Source: JBAQMG01 sp049302575 (lineage in GTDB: Bacteria > Bacillota > Desulfitobacteriia > Desulfitobacteriales > Desulfitobacteriaceae). Taken from it: 49,034 nucleotides of DNA. The position numbers and the translations under genes were made by a program. How positions within the stretch are numbered: the stretch's first letter is position 1; every line of letters begins with the position of its first letter. The notes under the pieces are model-generated. The model was not told the DNA's origin and searched no databases. It saw only the letters and a program-made list of their open reading frames with translations. The stretch covers positions 1 through 49,034 of the forward strand of contig JBAQMG010000117.1 in the NCBI GenBank assembly GCA_049302575.1, given 5' to 3'. This document shows, piece by piece, positions 32,300 to 41,268 of the stretch.

Positions 32300-33265
32300 T
32301 TAACTATTGAACAGAACTTGTCCAGTTAGGGTAGTATCGTACCCAGCCTCACTGTTGATTGCTAGATGAAACGGTGCTGAGGTTAAAATGGACATCAAGT
32401 GTTGCCATTTTGCGGTTAGGGTGGTCTCCTGTAAACAGACGATATCATATCTTTCGTGAAATAATGGTATAAAACCGAGGTTAAGACGATGGGCGGCTGC
32501 TTGAACGCCAATTCCAGCGTCTGCTTTTCCCGTGGCTACGGCACAAGCTACTCCAAAATGGGTAGTTTCCTCAAGTTCATAACCTCTAATCATAGCTGGG
32601 GAAATTCCTGCTTGTTGCAAATAACCATCGATTCGAAGTCGGGTTCCCGATCCTTTTTGTCTATTAATAAAACGTAACCCTTTTTGGACAATATCTTGCC
32701 AAGCCTGTAAATCATAAGGATTTCCCTGCGGTACGATCCACCCTTGGACGCGTTGTACTAAATTAACAATTGTAACTGCTTCCGTTGGGAGTACATATTG
32801 CACGAAGGGAAGATTATAATCCTCGGTTTTAGCATCCCAAAGATGAATACCGGCGATTTCACTTTTACGCTTATAGAGGTTGATCAAGCCCTCCATACTA
32901 CCAGTATAGTGTGGTATAAATTCAACGGGTACTGTAGAATGTCTTAGAAATTCTTGAAGTAGTTCAATAATTGGTTCATTACTACCTGAAAAATGGAGTT
33001 TTTCTATAAGTGAATCTGGTTTGCTCTCTTCGATGGACAGGAAAGATGTTTTGAGGTTTAAGGTGTCATTGGGAATCTGGGGTAGTATGGCTGTTCCTTG
33101 GAGATAGGCATTTAGGAAGGCAGGATCAATCCGAAGTTGACGACCGATGCGCTGAGCAGGGATTTGTCCACGTTTAATTAATTCATAAAGGGTATATTTA
33201 GATATTTTGAGAATCCGAGCGGCTTCTTCTGGTGTTAGGGGTGTTAGAGGTTGATTATCTGACAT
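32300..33265 (-). CDS. HTH plus oxyanion-binding-domain regulator, upstream of tupABC
   Basis: A 321-residue protein. Residues 1-55 form an excisionase-type helix-turn-helix (TPEEAARILKISKYTLYELI, then IPAQRIGRQLRI). Residues about 90-315 form a periplasmic-binding-protein-like domain (PF12727 type) with FINRQKGSGTRLRIDGYLQQ and HFGVACAVATGKADAGIGVQ, as in molybdate/tungstate-sensing regulators, but cytosolic and without a signal peptide. It probably senses molybdate or tungstate and controls tup genes, like ModE with a different sensor fold. It lies 75 bp upstream of tupA on the same strand. RBS AAAGGCGG. Confidence 0.9.
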   Translation of the reverse strand: MSDNQPLTPLTPEEAARILKISKYTLYELIKRGQIPAQRIGRQLRIDPAFLNAYLQGTAILPQIPNDTLNLKTSFLSIEESKPDSLIEKLHFSGSNEPIIELLQEFLRHSTVPVEFIPHYTGSMEGLINLYKRKSEIAGIHLWDAKTEDYNLPFVQYVLPTEAVTIVNLVQRVQGWIVPQGNPYDLQAWQDIVQKGLRFINRQKGSGTRLRIDGYLQQAGISPAMIRGYELEETTHFGVACAVATGKADAGIGVQAAAHRLNLGFIPLFHERYDIVCLQETTLTAKWQHLMSILTSAPFHLAINSEAGYDTTLTGQVLFNS

Positions 33266-33363
33266 TTTTAGTTAACCGCCTTTCATTTAAAGTAAACTTG
33301 GCTGGCTCCAAGTCTTAACGAAGGCACCGCAAAAGTCAGATTCTTCAATAATACCTAGTCAAA

Positions 33364-33392
33364 ATTTTAAGATAGATAGGTATAAATGTCAA
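33364..33392 (-). promoter_or_regulatory. SigA-type promoter of the tup regulator
   Basis: Minus strand: TTGACA (33387-33392), 17-bp spacer, TAAAAT (33364-33369). The leader to the start codon has one 6-bp hairpin (ACTTGG/CCAAGT) near 33298-33315. Confidence 0.65.
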
Positions 33393-33469
33393 GCGAAATA
33401 GTGATGACTAGTTTGGTCTTCTTTGGTATAGTTTAATTGAGACTGTCTTAGTTAGTCGAGTTTTAGTGT

Positions 33470-35629
33470 TTAATCGTCAATCCCTCTATACTTTTCCAAA
33501 ACAGCCCGAATAGTAAACCATTCAATATCCTCAGTAAGGAGTTCTTTAATCGGACGTAGTTTTTCCTTGCCGGCCTGACGGATAGCTTCCAAAATAAGCT
33601 GTTCTTGTTCATCTGGTATAAAGTCATCCCAAGGAACAGCATGTCCTTCTAAATTGCAGCGTACGAGGTGTTCTTGCGCGGTGATTGAAGTGATTTTCCT
33701 GAGCTTAGCAATCTCGGTTAAGGAGCATCCTTCAAGATAAAGTTGATAGGTTACGAGATGACTCGGAATTTTATCTGGCACAGGTTTTTCTGGTTTTAGA
33801 GGTTTTTTTGGTTTTGTTATAAATACATTACTTTCATATCCACCTTGATCTGAATTCTCCTCCAGGAAACGTCTTATTTCCGCTAAAAAGAGATCCCCGT
33901 ATTTCTCTAACTTTTTCTCCCCAACCCCACTGATTCGTAGCATAGCAGATCTATCAGCAGGGCAAACCTGAGCCATTTCCCGTAAAGTACTATCGGCGAA
34001 AATCATGTAGGGGGGCAGGTTTTCCTGGAGGGCAGTTTCCCTGCGGAGGGCACGTAATCTATCAAAGAGGCTTATAACTTCCACTTCGTCACGAGTAGGC
34101 TTTGGAGTGACTTTTTGGGAAACGTTGGCTTCGCCTTTCAGAACAAGTCCTGCTTTAGGCTGGAGCTTTACCACAGGGTATTCTCCATCAGATAAGCGTA
34201 GATAATCCTCAGCCACCAAATAGTTGATGCGATCCTTAATCTCTTGGAGCGAACCTTCGTGCATAATCCCGTGCGTGGAGAGTTCATCAAATCGGAGTTC
34301 TAGGATCTTTTTATTGCGAGAGCCTTTTAAAACATCGGCAACCATGCTAATTCCAAAGCGTTCACGCATTCGATAAATACACGAAAATATTTTTTGTGCT
34401 TCAATGGTTATATCAACTATTTCACGCTCGTCCTTGCAATTACTGCAGTTTCCACATTCTGTTTGAACGTTTTCTTCTCCAAAATACTCCAAAATAGTCT
34501 TGCGCAAACAGCGAGGTGTATGACAGTAATCAACCATTCCCTTAAGCTTCCTGAGTTCGTTGTTTTTTCGCTCGGGCTGAAGTATTGTCTGTTCAATGAG
34601 GTGTCTTTGTAACACTACATCTTGAGGGGAAAATAACAAAAGGCACTCCCCGGGTTCTCCATCGCGCCCAGCACGCCCAGCCTCCTGATAATAGGCTTCC
34701 ATGTTTTTAGGCATATTGTAATGAATGACATAGCGGACATTAGATTTGTCTATTCCCATTCCGAAGGCATTGGTGGCGACCATGATGGGTGTTTCATCAA
34801 AAAGGAAATTTTCTTGGCTTCTTTGACGTTCCACGTTATTCATTCCCGCATGATATTTTCCCACTTTTAGGCCCTTGCAGGCTAAGAACTTATGAAGGTT
34901 GTCGACCTCCTTGCGAGTTGCAGCATAAATAATTCCAGATTGGTTAGCAGGCGATTGCGCATACTCTAGAACGAAGGATTTCTTGTTTTCTCCCCGGAGC
35001 GTAGTAAACGTAAGGTTCGGGCGGTCAAAGCCAGTCACAAAAACATTCGGTTGATTTAAGCCTAACAAGCGGACAATATCTGCTTGGACTCCCTCGGTAG
35101 CCGTCGCGGTGAAAGCACCAATCAGCGGCGTTTTTGGCAAAGCTTTGAGAAAAGGCCCAAGCTGTAGGTAACTCGGCCGAAAATCATGTCCCCACTGAGA
35201 GACGCAGTGGGCTTCATCAATTGCTAAAAAGGAAATTTGAAGAGATTCCAAAAGCTCGCGGAAACCTTCTGACTCCAAACGTTCTGGGGCAACGTACAAG
35301 AGTTTGAATTCTCCATGCCTAGTTCGTTCAAGTCTGGACCAGACTTCTTTTGGGGATAGGGAACTATTGATAAAGGTCGTCGGGACTCCATATTGCTGCA
35401 GAGCATCAACCTGATCCTTCATCAGAGAAATCAACGGTGAAATGACCAGCGTCGTGCCTTCAAACAATAGAGCCGGAATTTGGTAAGCTAAGGATTTTCC
35501 AGCCCCAGTCGGCATGATCGCTAAGGTATCCGTTCCCCGGAGTAAACTTTCAATCACTTTATGTTGACCATCGCGGAATTGAGAAAAACCGAAATACTTT
35601 TGCAGCGTCTCTAGGGCTTTTTCCATCAT
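33470..35629 (-). CDS. recQ: ATP-dependent DNA helicase RecQ
   Basis: 3'-to-5' SF2 helicase for recombination and fork repair, 719 residues. Walker A TGAGKS (41-46), DEAH with the RecQ-specific aromatic loop HCVSQWGHDFRPS (about 136-152), motif VI YQEAGRAGRDGEPG, then an RQC domain with zinc cysteines CHTPRC...CGNCSNC, an HRDC domain (about 515-590, AQVCPADRSAMLRISGVGEKKL) and a C-terminal HTH_40-type extension (QLYLEGCSLTEIAKLRKITS). All standard domains are present. Two adjacent ATGs (35629 and 35626) follow an AGGAGA site. Monocistronic, no clear terminator. Confidence 0.97.
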   Translation of the reverse strand: MMEKALETLQKYFGFSQFRDGQHKVIESLLRGTDTLAIMPTGAGKSLAYQIPALLFEGTTLVISPLISLMKDQVDALQQYGVPTTFINSSLSPKEVWSRLERTRHGEFKLLYVAPERLESEGFRELLESLQISFLAIDEAHCVSQWGHDFRPSYLQLGPFLKALPKTPLIGAFTATATEGVQADIVRLLGLNQPNVFVTGFDRPNLTFTTLRGENKKSFVLEYAQSPANQSGIIYAATRKEVDNLHKFLACKGLKVGKYHAGMNNVERQRSQENFLFDETPIMVATNAFGMGIDKSNVRYVIHYNMPKNMEAYYQEAGRAGRDGEPGECLLLFSPQDVVLQRHLIEQTILQPERKNNELRKLKGMVDYCHTPRCLRKTILEYFGEENVQTECGNCSNCKDEREIVDITIEAQKIFSCIYRMRERFGISMVADVLKGSRNKKILELRFDELSTHGIMHEGSLQEIKDRINYLVAEDYLRLSDGEYPVVKLQPKAGLVLKGEANVSQKVTPKPTRDEVEVISLFDRLRALRRETALQENLPPYMIFADSTLREMAQVCPADRSAMLRISGVGEKKLEKYGDLFLAEIRRFLEENSDQGGYESNVFITKPKKPLKPEKPVPDKIPSHLVTYQLYLEGCSLTEIAKLRKITSITAQEHLVRCNLEGHAVPWDDFIPDEQEQLILEAIRQAGKEKLRPIKELLTEDIEWFTIRAVLEKYRGIDD

Positions 35630-35687
35630 TAAACGAACATCTCCTTAAGTTAAGGCAACCGATCTATTTATTCTATATATCAATGTA

Positions 35688-35715
35688 TCTCTATGTCTCT
35701 ATGTCTCTATGTCTC
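35688..35715. repeat. Tandem 8-bp repeat (TCTCTATG, 3.5 copies)
   Basis: Three full units at 35688-35711 plus TCTC, in the upstream region of recQ. It is a simple-sequence tract in non-coding DNA that could vary by slippage. Confidence 0.9.
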
Positions 35716-35839
35716 AAACATAAATATTCCACAGCTTATAGTTTCTTCATTACGTTATTCTTTTCCTTTAGCAGTTTGGTTGAATTAAGCCTTTTTGCCT
35801 AGTTTTTAGTTAGTTTTAGTTTGATATACTTCAGCCTGC

Positions 35840-36120
35840 AATTGCTTTTGAACATGTTGCTTCTGACCACAATCCACCCTAGAGCAGAACCAAGACCGAT
35901 CCCTAAATCAAAAGCGGAAAAAAAAGTATCGTTAGCTGCCCCACGCCTGTCCGTAAGAAACAGTCCGAAAGCCGAACCAACGGCCATTGCAATATCGCCA
36001 GCCAAACCCGTGGATCAACCGGAAAATCATTAGTAGTAACACCGTTGGCATCCAGTTATAGGCTAAAACTGAAACGAAAAAAATGACTATCAATTGGTCT
36101 ATTCCTATCTGATCCTCCTT
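35840..36120 (-). pseudogene. Decayed MFS transporter remnant
   Basis: Two open frames on the minus strand join across a shift at about 36000. The first carries FFVSVLAYNWMPTVLLLMIF-RLIHGFGW, like helix 4 of MFS drug transporters. The second carries AMAVGSAFGLFLTDRRGAAN, then DTFFSAFDLGIGLGSALGW, like helices 5-6. Internal segments are missing and neither end is present. The gap 35630-36502 holds this remnant, the 8-bp repeats and, from 36200 to 36410, only short open frames that I cannot assign. Confidence 0.6.
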
Positions 36121-36417
36121 GTGTCTTGCCCAGCATAAGATCCTCCTTAATACTTCTAAGTAATACGTTGCTAGAAACGAAATCAACTTCTCAACAATGC
36201 AATTAAGCAATAATGTCTAGATTGGGACGCTTTAACCATCTTAAGAAGAAGCATAGCATAATAAGGCATAAATTTCTATTCTTGCGCATTATCTCATGGA
36301 GTCTTAAAATCTTATGTTTTAGACGTCGAGCGGAGTTTGAAGGATACCTTATACTGACCGCTGTCATCGGTGACGATTTGTCGATCAGCAACTTCGTTTA
36401 ATATTTTTCTCGTGACA

Positions 36418-36444
36418 CCCCCTAAAAAATCAGAGGGAAGCGTA
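36418..36444 (+). promoter_or_regulatory. SigI-type promoter of the DUF5667 gene
   Basis: ACACCCCCT with CCCCC at 36418-36422, an 18-bp gap that begins A-rich, then CGTA at 36441-36444. This fits the SigI consensus as described for Bacillus and Clostridium (C-rich -35, CGWA -10) and no SigA-like pair lies nearby. The start codon is 58 bp downstream, and sigI itself is 1.2 kb downstream. Confidence 0.6.
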
Positions 36445-36502
36445 TTTAATTATGACAAGCAAGAAAGCTAAGTAACAAAAAAATAAATGGGAGTGGAGAA
36501 AA

Positions 36503-37468
36503 ATGAAAAAAATTATTTCTTTAATGCTGAGTGGAGCAATTATACTTATTCCTATGGTGAGTGCAGTTCCAGCACTGGCAGACACGGGCCTTTCCACAGG
36601 AACAAATGTTAGTGATACGGTTTATGGTACAGTTTATGGTACAAAAGGCGAAACAAATCCGACGTATACAACGGTTGTGGACAGCAAAGGACAAACTGTA
36701 ACCGCAGGTATTTTGCCAGATTCCCCGTTGTACTGGTTTACAAATCTAATTGATAAACTGCAATTAGCCTTGACCTTCGATCCTGCTAAAGAGGCTAACC
36801 TTATAGAACATCAGGCTTTAGAAAAGCTGGCAGAGGCTAGTGAATTAGTTAAAAAAGGAAAACATGCGGAAGCACAACAGGCCATAGAGAACTATACGAG
36901 TAAGATTACTGCCGCACAAGATTTTTTAACCCAAGTTAAAGACCCCACCTCAGCTAAAGCTCAAATACTAATTGAGGCATTGAACAAAATACAGGCGTCG
37001 AATATTTCGGTTTTGACCGGTTTATTAGATAAATTACCGCCACAGGCCGCTCAGAAAGTAGCTCTTAATGTCGTTCGCAACTTGGAAAAAGCAGTAGAAA
37101 AACAAAGTTCAGTTACCGTTACAGATAAAGTGTATAACCCTAGTCAAGTAAAATCTGACAAAGACAAAGATAAAAACGATGATCGGGACAAGGCTAAAAA
37201 TAAAAATAAAAATAAAAATAAAAATGAAATTAAAATTGCTTTAGAAACCCTTCGACACGATTTGGAACAAAAAGGAACAACGGGAAATATGACAAAGTTA
37301 CAAACTGTAGCAAACTCGGTCTACTCCATTCACCCACAGTCCAATCACAGTTATAACCAAGAGCAAAAAGAAGTAACTTCACCAAAAGACTTAGGAACAA
37401 TGCCAAATAACGAAAAACAGCGGGGACAAGAAAGGGGAAAAAATATGCAAAAGGGAAAGGGGAACTAG
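36503..37468 (+). CDS. Secreted DUF5667-type protein with Lys/Asn-rich tail
   Basis: A 321-residue exported protein. Signal peptide 1-26 (PALA-D cleavage). Residues about 70-180 match the DUF5667 pattern: ILPDSPLYWFTNLIDKLQLA, an aliphatic E-rich helix region EHQALEKLAEASELVKKGKH, and further helices with likely coiled coil. From about 210 the chain is low-complexity and charged, including a KNKNKNKNKN run coded by five AAAAAT units (37196-37225), and a second disordered stretch at the C-terminus. No catalytic motif. It likely sits at the wall or outside the cell. The SigI-like promoter ties it to the envelope- or polysaccharide-sensing SigI system encoded next to it. Confidence 0.85.
   Translation: MKKIISLMLSGAIILIPMVSAVPALADTGLSTGTNVSDTVYGTVYGTKGETNPTYTTVVDSKGQTVTAGILPDSPLYWFTNLIDKLQLALTFDPAKEANLIEHQALEKLAEASELVKKGKHAEAQQAIENYTSKITAAQDFLTQVKDPTSAKAQILIEALNKIQASNISVLTGLLDKLPPQAAQKVALNVVRNLEKAVEKQSSVTVTDKVYNPSQVKSDKDKDKNDDRDKAKNKNKNKNKNEIKIALETLRHDLEQKGTTGNMTKLQTVANSVYSIHPQSNHSYNQEQKEVTSPKDLGTMPNNEKQRGQERGKNMQKGKGN
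37196..37225. repeat. In-frame hexanucleotide repeat (AAAAAT x5)
   Basis: Five perfect units within the DUF5667-type gene code for Lys-Asn pairs; the 6-bp unit means slippage would change length without breaking the frame. Confidence 0.9.
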
Positions 37469-37532
37469 AACAGCCAAGACTACTTGCTGTTAAATAGTGA
37501 ATTAGTTAACAGTAAGTAAGAATTCGGGGATA

Positions 37533-37568
37533 GGGAGTTCTGCAGCTAAAGCTTAGAACTTCCTTTCT
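37533..37568 (+). terminator. Terminator after the DUF5667 gene
   Basis: GGGAGTTCT (37533-37541) pairs with AGAACTTCC (37555-37563, one G-T), then TTTCTT. Confidence 0.65.
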
Positions 37569-37650
37569 TAGCATAAGGGTAGTAATATAAATGGAGGTGG
37601 GTGGCCAAGGTAAAAAATAATTGCATGTTGACGAGGAGGGGAAAATAATA

Positions 37651-38376
37651 ATGCCTGAATGGGACGAAAACTGGCCTTGGGAACGCCTAAAGACCGATAT
37701 GTCAGCAAGAGAGGTTTTTCTGGAGCACTTTCAACCCTTCGTTAAGCATGTTGCCTCTAAAGTGGTGCAACGGAGTCTAGAGTGGGGCAGGGATGAGGAA
37801 CTTTCCGAAGCGTTCATGGCTTTAGACCAAGCACTTAGTCTATTCCAACCGGATAGAGGGGTGCCTTTTTTGGCCTACGCCCGCCTCCTAATCAAGCGGC
37901 GGCTAATCGACTATTTTAGACGGCAGAATAAACCTACTCCCCTTGCTTTGGACGAAGAAGAGGTAGGGCTAGTCGTAGAAACCTATCTCAGCGTACCGGA
38001 GTTTTATCAACAAGAACAGAACAGAGAACGAGCGGCGGAGATTCGAGAATATTCTGCGGAGTTAGCTGAATGGGGGTTGACTTTCGCGAATTTAGTGGAG
38101 GTTTCTCCGAAACATCGGGATACTCGTGAAACCCTGCTCCGAGCAGCACGGGAACTAGCTCAGGATTCTAGCCTTTGGTCACAAGTAAAACGAACGAAAA
38201 AGTTGCCTATGCAACTATTAAGTGCAAAAACAGGACTTCATCTTAAGGTTTTAGAGCGTGGTCGAAAATACATTCTTGCAGTAGCTCTTCTAATCTCTCG
38301 TAGTCACGATTACATATATTTACGTGAATACGTACTTCCACAGGAAAGGAGCCGTACCTCTCATGAGCAAAGTTAA
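37651..38376 (+). CDS. sigI: RNA polymerase sigma factor SigI
   Basis: Alternative sigma factor for heat, envelope and (in cellulolytic clostridia) polysaccharide responses. ATG 37651 is chosen because GAGGAGGGG lies about 10 bases upstream, giving 241 residues, the normal size. Region 2 reads ELSEAFMALDQALSLFQPDR, then GVPFLAYARLLIKRRLIDYF, the SigI form of the conserved sigma-70 region 2. The C-terminal half, with KLPMQLLSAKTGLHLKVLERGRKYILA, is the SigI-specific DNA-binding region. Its 3' end overlaps rsgI by 14 bases, so sigma and anti-sigma are coupled. No CCCCC/CGWA element is visible directly upstream, so autoregulation through a nearby SigI promoter is not evident. Confidence 0.94.
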   Translation: MPEWDENWPWERLKTDMSAREVFLEHFQPFVKHVASKVVQRSLEWGRDEELSEAFMALDQALSLFQPDRGVPFLAYARLLIKRRLIDYFRRQNKPTPLALDEEEVGLVVETYLSVPEFYQQEQNRERAAEIREYSAELAEWGLTFANLVEVSPKHRDTRETLLRAARELAQDSSLWSQVKRTKKLPMQLLSAKTGLHLKVLERGRKYILAVALLISRSHDYIYLREYVLPQERSRTSHEQS

Positions 38377-39490
38377 AGCAATTGTATTAGAGAAAACCAG
38401 TGGTTTTTATCTTGTGCTTGATTCGGACGGAACCTTTCGACGGGTACGTTCGCGTTTTAAGGCCGAAGTTGGTGAAGAGATTGAGGTTGTCTCAGGTACC
38501 ACAGGTATCTCGGATCTCTTAGATTTCTCGGATAAAAGGAAGAGCGTGCTCAGGGTTCTACTATCAGTGGCGGCAATATTACTATTAACGATAGGCTCGA
38601 CGTTGGCTTGGTCCTCGTGGCAAGCTCCAGTCGCAGTAGGCCTGCTTTCAGTTGATATTAACCCCAGCCTGGAAATTGCGCTAGATAAGGGAGCACGTAT
38701 AGTTAGCGCTAAGGCTAAGAATGAGGATGCTTTGAAGCTACTCCAGGGAGTCAATCTTAAGGGTCAAACCTTAACAATCGCTTTGAACAGGCTTGTTAGC
38801 CGAGCCGTCGAACTACATTTTTTAAATGAGGAAAGAAAATGGATCGTCTTGGGGCTTTCCGAGGGTTCTGCTGGAAAAACTTCGAAGCCAAGTGACTTTG
38901 CTGGGGTGGATTCGCAAACCTTACAAAGCGGATTAAACGAAGTAGCAGCTACCAAGGGTTTAGATCTTCAAGTCGTCATGTTTAAGTTAACTTCTCAAGA
39001 AGGACTGGAAGCACAAAAAGCTGGTTTGAGTTTAGGTGAATATGCTCTTTGGCAGACAGCTGAAAAGGCTGGACATTCTGTACCACCCCAAACTTTAAAG
39101 AATACTACGGAGCGCTCAAACCTTTTGGAAGTGCCAGCGGTGCAGGCCGAACTAAAGCATAACCAGAATACTATTGACAAGGAAGATCCAGTTGAACAAC
39201 CTAATCAGGATATGAAGACCGCCCCAGATCATGGTTTGGGAGGGATTAAAGCTAGAACACCGTCTGATGAAAAGTCGGAAGAGCGAAAGTTGTCTAAGCA
39301 GAAATCAAGTACTGATTCATTTAGGGTAGTGAAACCTAGTAATGCTTCAGTTAAAGGTAAAATTGACAGCCCCGATCAGATGAAAAGTGTACCCGAAATA
39401 GAGGAAGAACATAGTGGATACACTAAAAAAACTTCTTCACTGATAAGCAGAAGGAATAAATTACTGGGTTCCCACGGGATCAATGACTGA
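38363..39490 (+). CDS. rsgI: Anti-sigma-I factor RsgI family protein
   Basis: Membrane anti-sigma factor of 375 residues. The N-terminal cytosolic RsgI domain (1-55: MSKVKAIVLEKTSGFYLVL, then a short beta-rich module) binds SigI. A single helix spans 62-83. The outside part begins VGLLSVDINPSLEIALDKGA, the conserved RsgI periplasmic motif, and ends in a Lys/Glu/Ser-rich disordered tail from about 250. There is no recognisable carbohydrate-binding module, unlike the cellulosomal RsgIs, so the signal sensed is unknown. ATG 38363, rather than the earlier 38324 start, gives the canonical N-terminus, with AAAGGAG upstream. Confidence 0.93.
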   Translation: MSKVKAIVLEKTSGFYLVLDSDGTFRRVRSRFKAEVGEEIEVVSGTTGISDLLDFSDKRKSVLRVLLSVAAILLLTIGSTLAWSSWQAPVAVGLLSVDINPSLEIALDKGARIVSAKAKNEDALKLLQGVNLKGQTLTIALNRLVSRAVELHFLNEERKWIVLGLSEGSAGKTSKPSDFAGVDSQTLQSGLNEVAATKGLDLQVVMFKLTSQEGLEAQKAGLSLGEYALWQTAEKAGHSVPPQTLKNTTERSNLLEVPAVQAELKHNQNTIDKEDPVEQPNQDMKTAPDHGLGGIKARTPSDEKSEERKLSKQKSSTDSFRVVKPSNASVKGKIDSPDQMKSVPEIEEEHSGYTKKTSSLISRRNKLLGSHGIND

Positions 39491-39593
39491 AGAGTTATAC
39501 CAAATAAAGGGATTGAACTTTAACATCATAGGACTTCTGATAGAGATGATTATTGTTGGCATAACAAGCCGAAGCGGTGTTTTTGAATATTTA

Positions 39594-39700
39594 GACTCGT
39601 TCAGCTAGAGCTGAACATCTGAGCTGCAGATGGAGTAAACTATCCACCTGGAGAAGAAAACTAGGGGAACGCCCATTTCTATAAGTGGGCGTCTCGCCGT
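39594..39700 (+). ncRNA. Structured repeat element, diverged copy 3
   Basis: ACTCGTT-A-CTA-AG-TGAACATC is shared with copies 1 and 2. The helix GTTCAGCT/AGCTGAAC keeps pairing through two compensatory changes (U-G to C-G, A-U to G-C). It is followed by CATCTG/CAGATG and then ACGCCCA/TGGGCGT (about 39668-39691). It lies in the 420-bp gap between rsgI and ktrB, which otherwise holds only a terminator. Confidence 0.45.
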
Positions 39701-39817
39701 TGGATGGATTCAAAAAAGACTTTACAAGCTGAGAATTTTAAAATAGTATTAAATACTGAATCAAATGTACAGAAGATACTTCATGTATTAATGGAGATAT
39801 TAATTTGATGCGTCGTT

Positions 39818-39851
39818 AAGGCAGTTGTGGTTAATAAGCTAACTGCCTTTT
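39818..39851 (+). terminator. Terminator upstream of ktrB
   Basis: AAGGCAGTT (39818-39826) pairs with AACTGCCTT (39841-39849), then TTT. It ends whatever is transcribed from the element at 39594, or acts as a leader hairpin for ktrB. Confidence 0.7.
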
Positions 39852-39912
39852 GCTATAGTTAAATAGCTACACATTAATCGGCTTTTAATAAAAGTCGTGG
39901 AGGAAAAAGGTT

Positions 39913-41250
39913 TTGAAAACATCAGTAAAAATCATGACTCCATCTCGGGTATTAGTTTTGGGATTTGCTGCGGTTATCTTTTTAGGGGCATTTTTTCTGA
40001 CCTTACCACTTGCTACTCAGGATGGAAACGGCTTGCATATTTTAAATGCTGTTTTTACGGCCACTTCTGCAGTTAGCGTTACTGGATTAGTTGTTGTGGA
40101 TACAGCAACGACCTTTACGCACTTTGGACAATGGGTTATTCTTTTTTTGATTCAGGTAGGTGGACTTGGTTTTATGACCTTTGCCACCATGTTTGCCATT
40201 ATCCTGGGAAAAAGGATTACTCTAAAGGAACGTTTGTTGCTTCAAGAGGCTCTTAACCAGGTTTCCTTAGAGGGGATCGTGCGTCTGGCAAAGTTAGTCG
40301 TTCTAATTTCCTTTACAATTGAAGCAATAGGTGCGCTCATTTTAACTTTGCGTTGGTCAGCCGATTTTGGCTGGAGTAAAGCGCTCTATTACGGTATTTT
40401 TCATTCAATTTCAGCCTTTAATAATGCTGGTTTTGATCTGTTTGGTAATTATTCCAGTCTTACAACTTACGTAGGTGATCCCATAGTTAATATAACTATC
40501 ATGCTCTTGATTATTTTGGGGGGGCTGGGCTTTATTGTTTTAGTCAATCTGTATAACCATCGTGAAAGAAAATTCACACTCCATTCAAAAATAGTCTTAC
40601 AGGTCTCAGGCTGCTTGATTTTATTTGGAGCGGTGATCATTTTTATAGTTGAATTCGCAAATCCGTTGACACTGGGGCCGCTCCCTTGGGGAACAAAACT
40701 GCTAGCAGCATTTTTCCAATCAGTAACACCTCGTACTGCAGGATTTAATACACTCAATATTGCCAATATGTATGACACAACGTTACTTTCGATGATTGTA
40801 CTGATGTTTATTGGAGCTTCTCCTGGGTCAACGGGTGGAGGAATAAAAACAACGACCTTCATTTCAATTATATTATCCGTCCTAAGTACCTTTCGAAGTG
40901 ATCAACATATTGCTTTAGAGGGACGAACCTTGCCCAAGGATATTATTCAGAAGGCTTTAGCCATTACGACTTTAGCGGCATTTTTAATTTTTTTAGTGAC
41001 CTCAATTCTTACGATAACGGAAAATGCAGATTTTCTTACATTGTTTTTTGAAGTGACTTCTGCCTTTGGAACTGTTGGCCTTACTTTAGGAATCACCCCC
41101 GATCTATCCTCAGTAGGTAAAGTTGCCATTATTTTAACCATGTTTGCAGGTAGGGTGGGACCATTAACCTTGGCCTTTTTCCTATCTCAGAAAGCCAATA
41201 AGTCATCAGTTCATATCAAATATCCGGATGAACGAATCATAATTGGTTAA
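39913..41250 (+). CDS. ktrB: Potassium uptake channel subunit KtrB (TrkH family)
   Basis: A 445-residue K+ (or Na+-dependent K+) channel with four repeated M1-P-M2 units. Selectivity-filter loops are visible as TATSAVSVTGLVV, SAFNNAGFDLFGN, TPRTAGFNTLN and SAFGTVGLTLGI; each has the key Gly. A Gly-rich gating loop lies in the third repeat, GASPGSTGGGIKTTTF. The TTG start at 39913 has GGAGG 9 bases upstream. It is coupled to ktrA 18 bp downstream. No c-di-AMP (ydaO-type) riboswitch is recognisable in the leader. Confidence 0.95.
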   Translation: MKTSVKIMTPSRVLVLGFAAVIFLGAFFLTLPLATQDGNGLHILNAVFTATSAVSVTGLVVVDTATTFTHFGQWVILFLIQVGGLGFMTFATMFAIILGKRITLKERLLLQEALNQVSLEGIVRLAKLVVLISFTIEAIGALILTLRWSADFGWSKALYYGIFHSISAFNNAGFDLFGNYSSLTTYVGDPIVNITIMLLIILGGLGFIVLVNLYNHRERKFTLHSKIVLQVSGCLILFGAVIIFIVEFANPLTLGPLPWGTKLLAAFFQSVTPRTAGFNTLNIANMYDTTLLSMIVLMFIGASPGSTGGGIKTTTFISIILSVLSTFRSDQHIALEGRTLPKDIIQKALAITTLAAFLIFLVTSILTITENADFLTLFFEVTSAFGTVGLTLGITPDLSSVGKVAIILTMFAGRVGPLTLAFFLSQKANKSSVHIKYPDERIIIG

Positions 41251-41268
41251 GGGGGCGGAGGTAAGGTA

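Noticed and set aside
33266..33363. Moco/tungsten riboswitch before the tup regulator
   Set aside because: Only one 6-bp hairpin is present and the conserved Moco core is not seen; the gene encodes its own binding-protein sensor.
35688..35715. CRISPR-like repeat array
   Set aside because: Units are 8 bp in direct tandem with no spacers; it is a simple-sequence tract.
36203..36401. Overlapping 62-codon frames on both strands as genes
   Set aside because: No ribosome sites, no recognisable motif, and both are open only because the region is AT-rich.
39491..39912. c-di-AMP (ydaO) riboswitch before ktrB
   Set aside because: None of the conserved ydaO core sequence is visible; the region holds the repeated hairpin element and a terminator instead.
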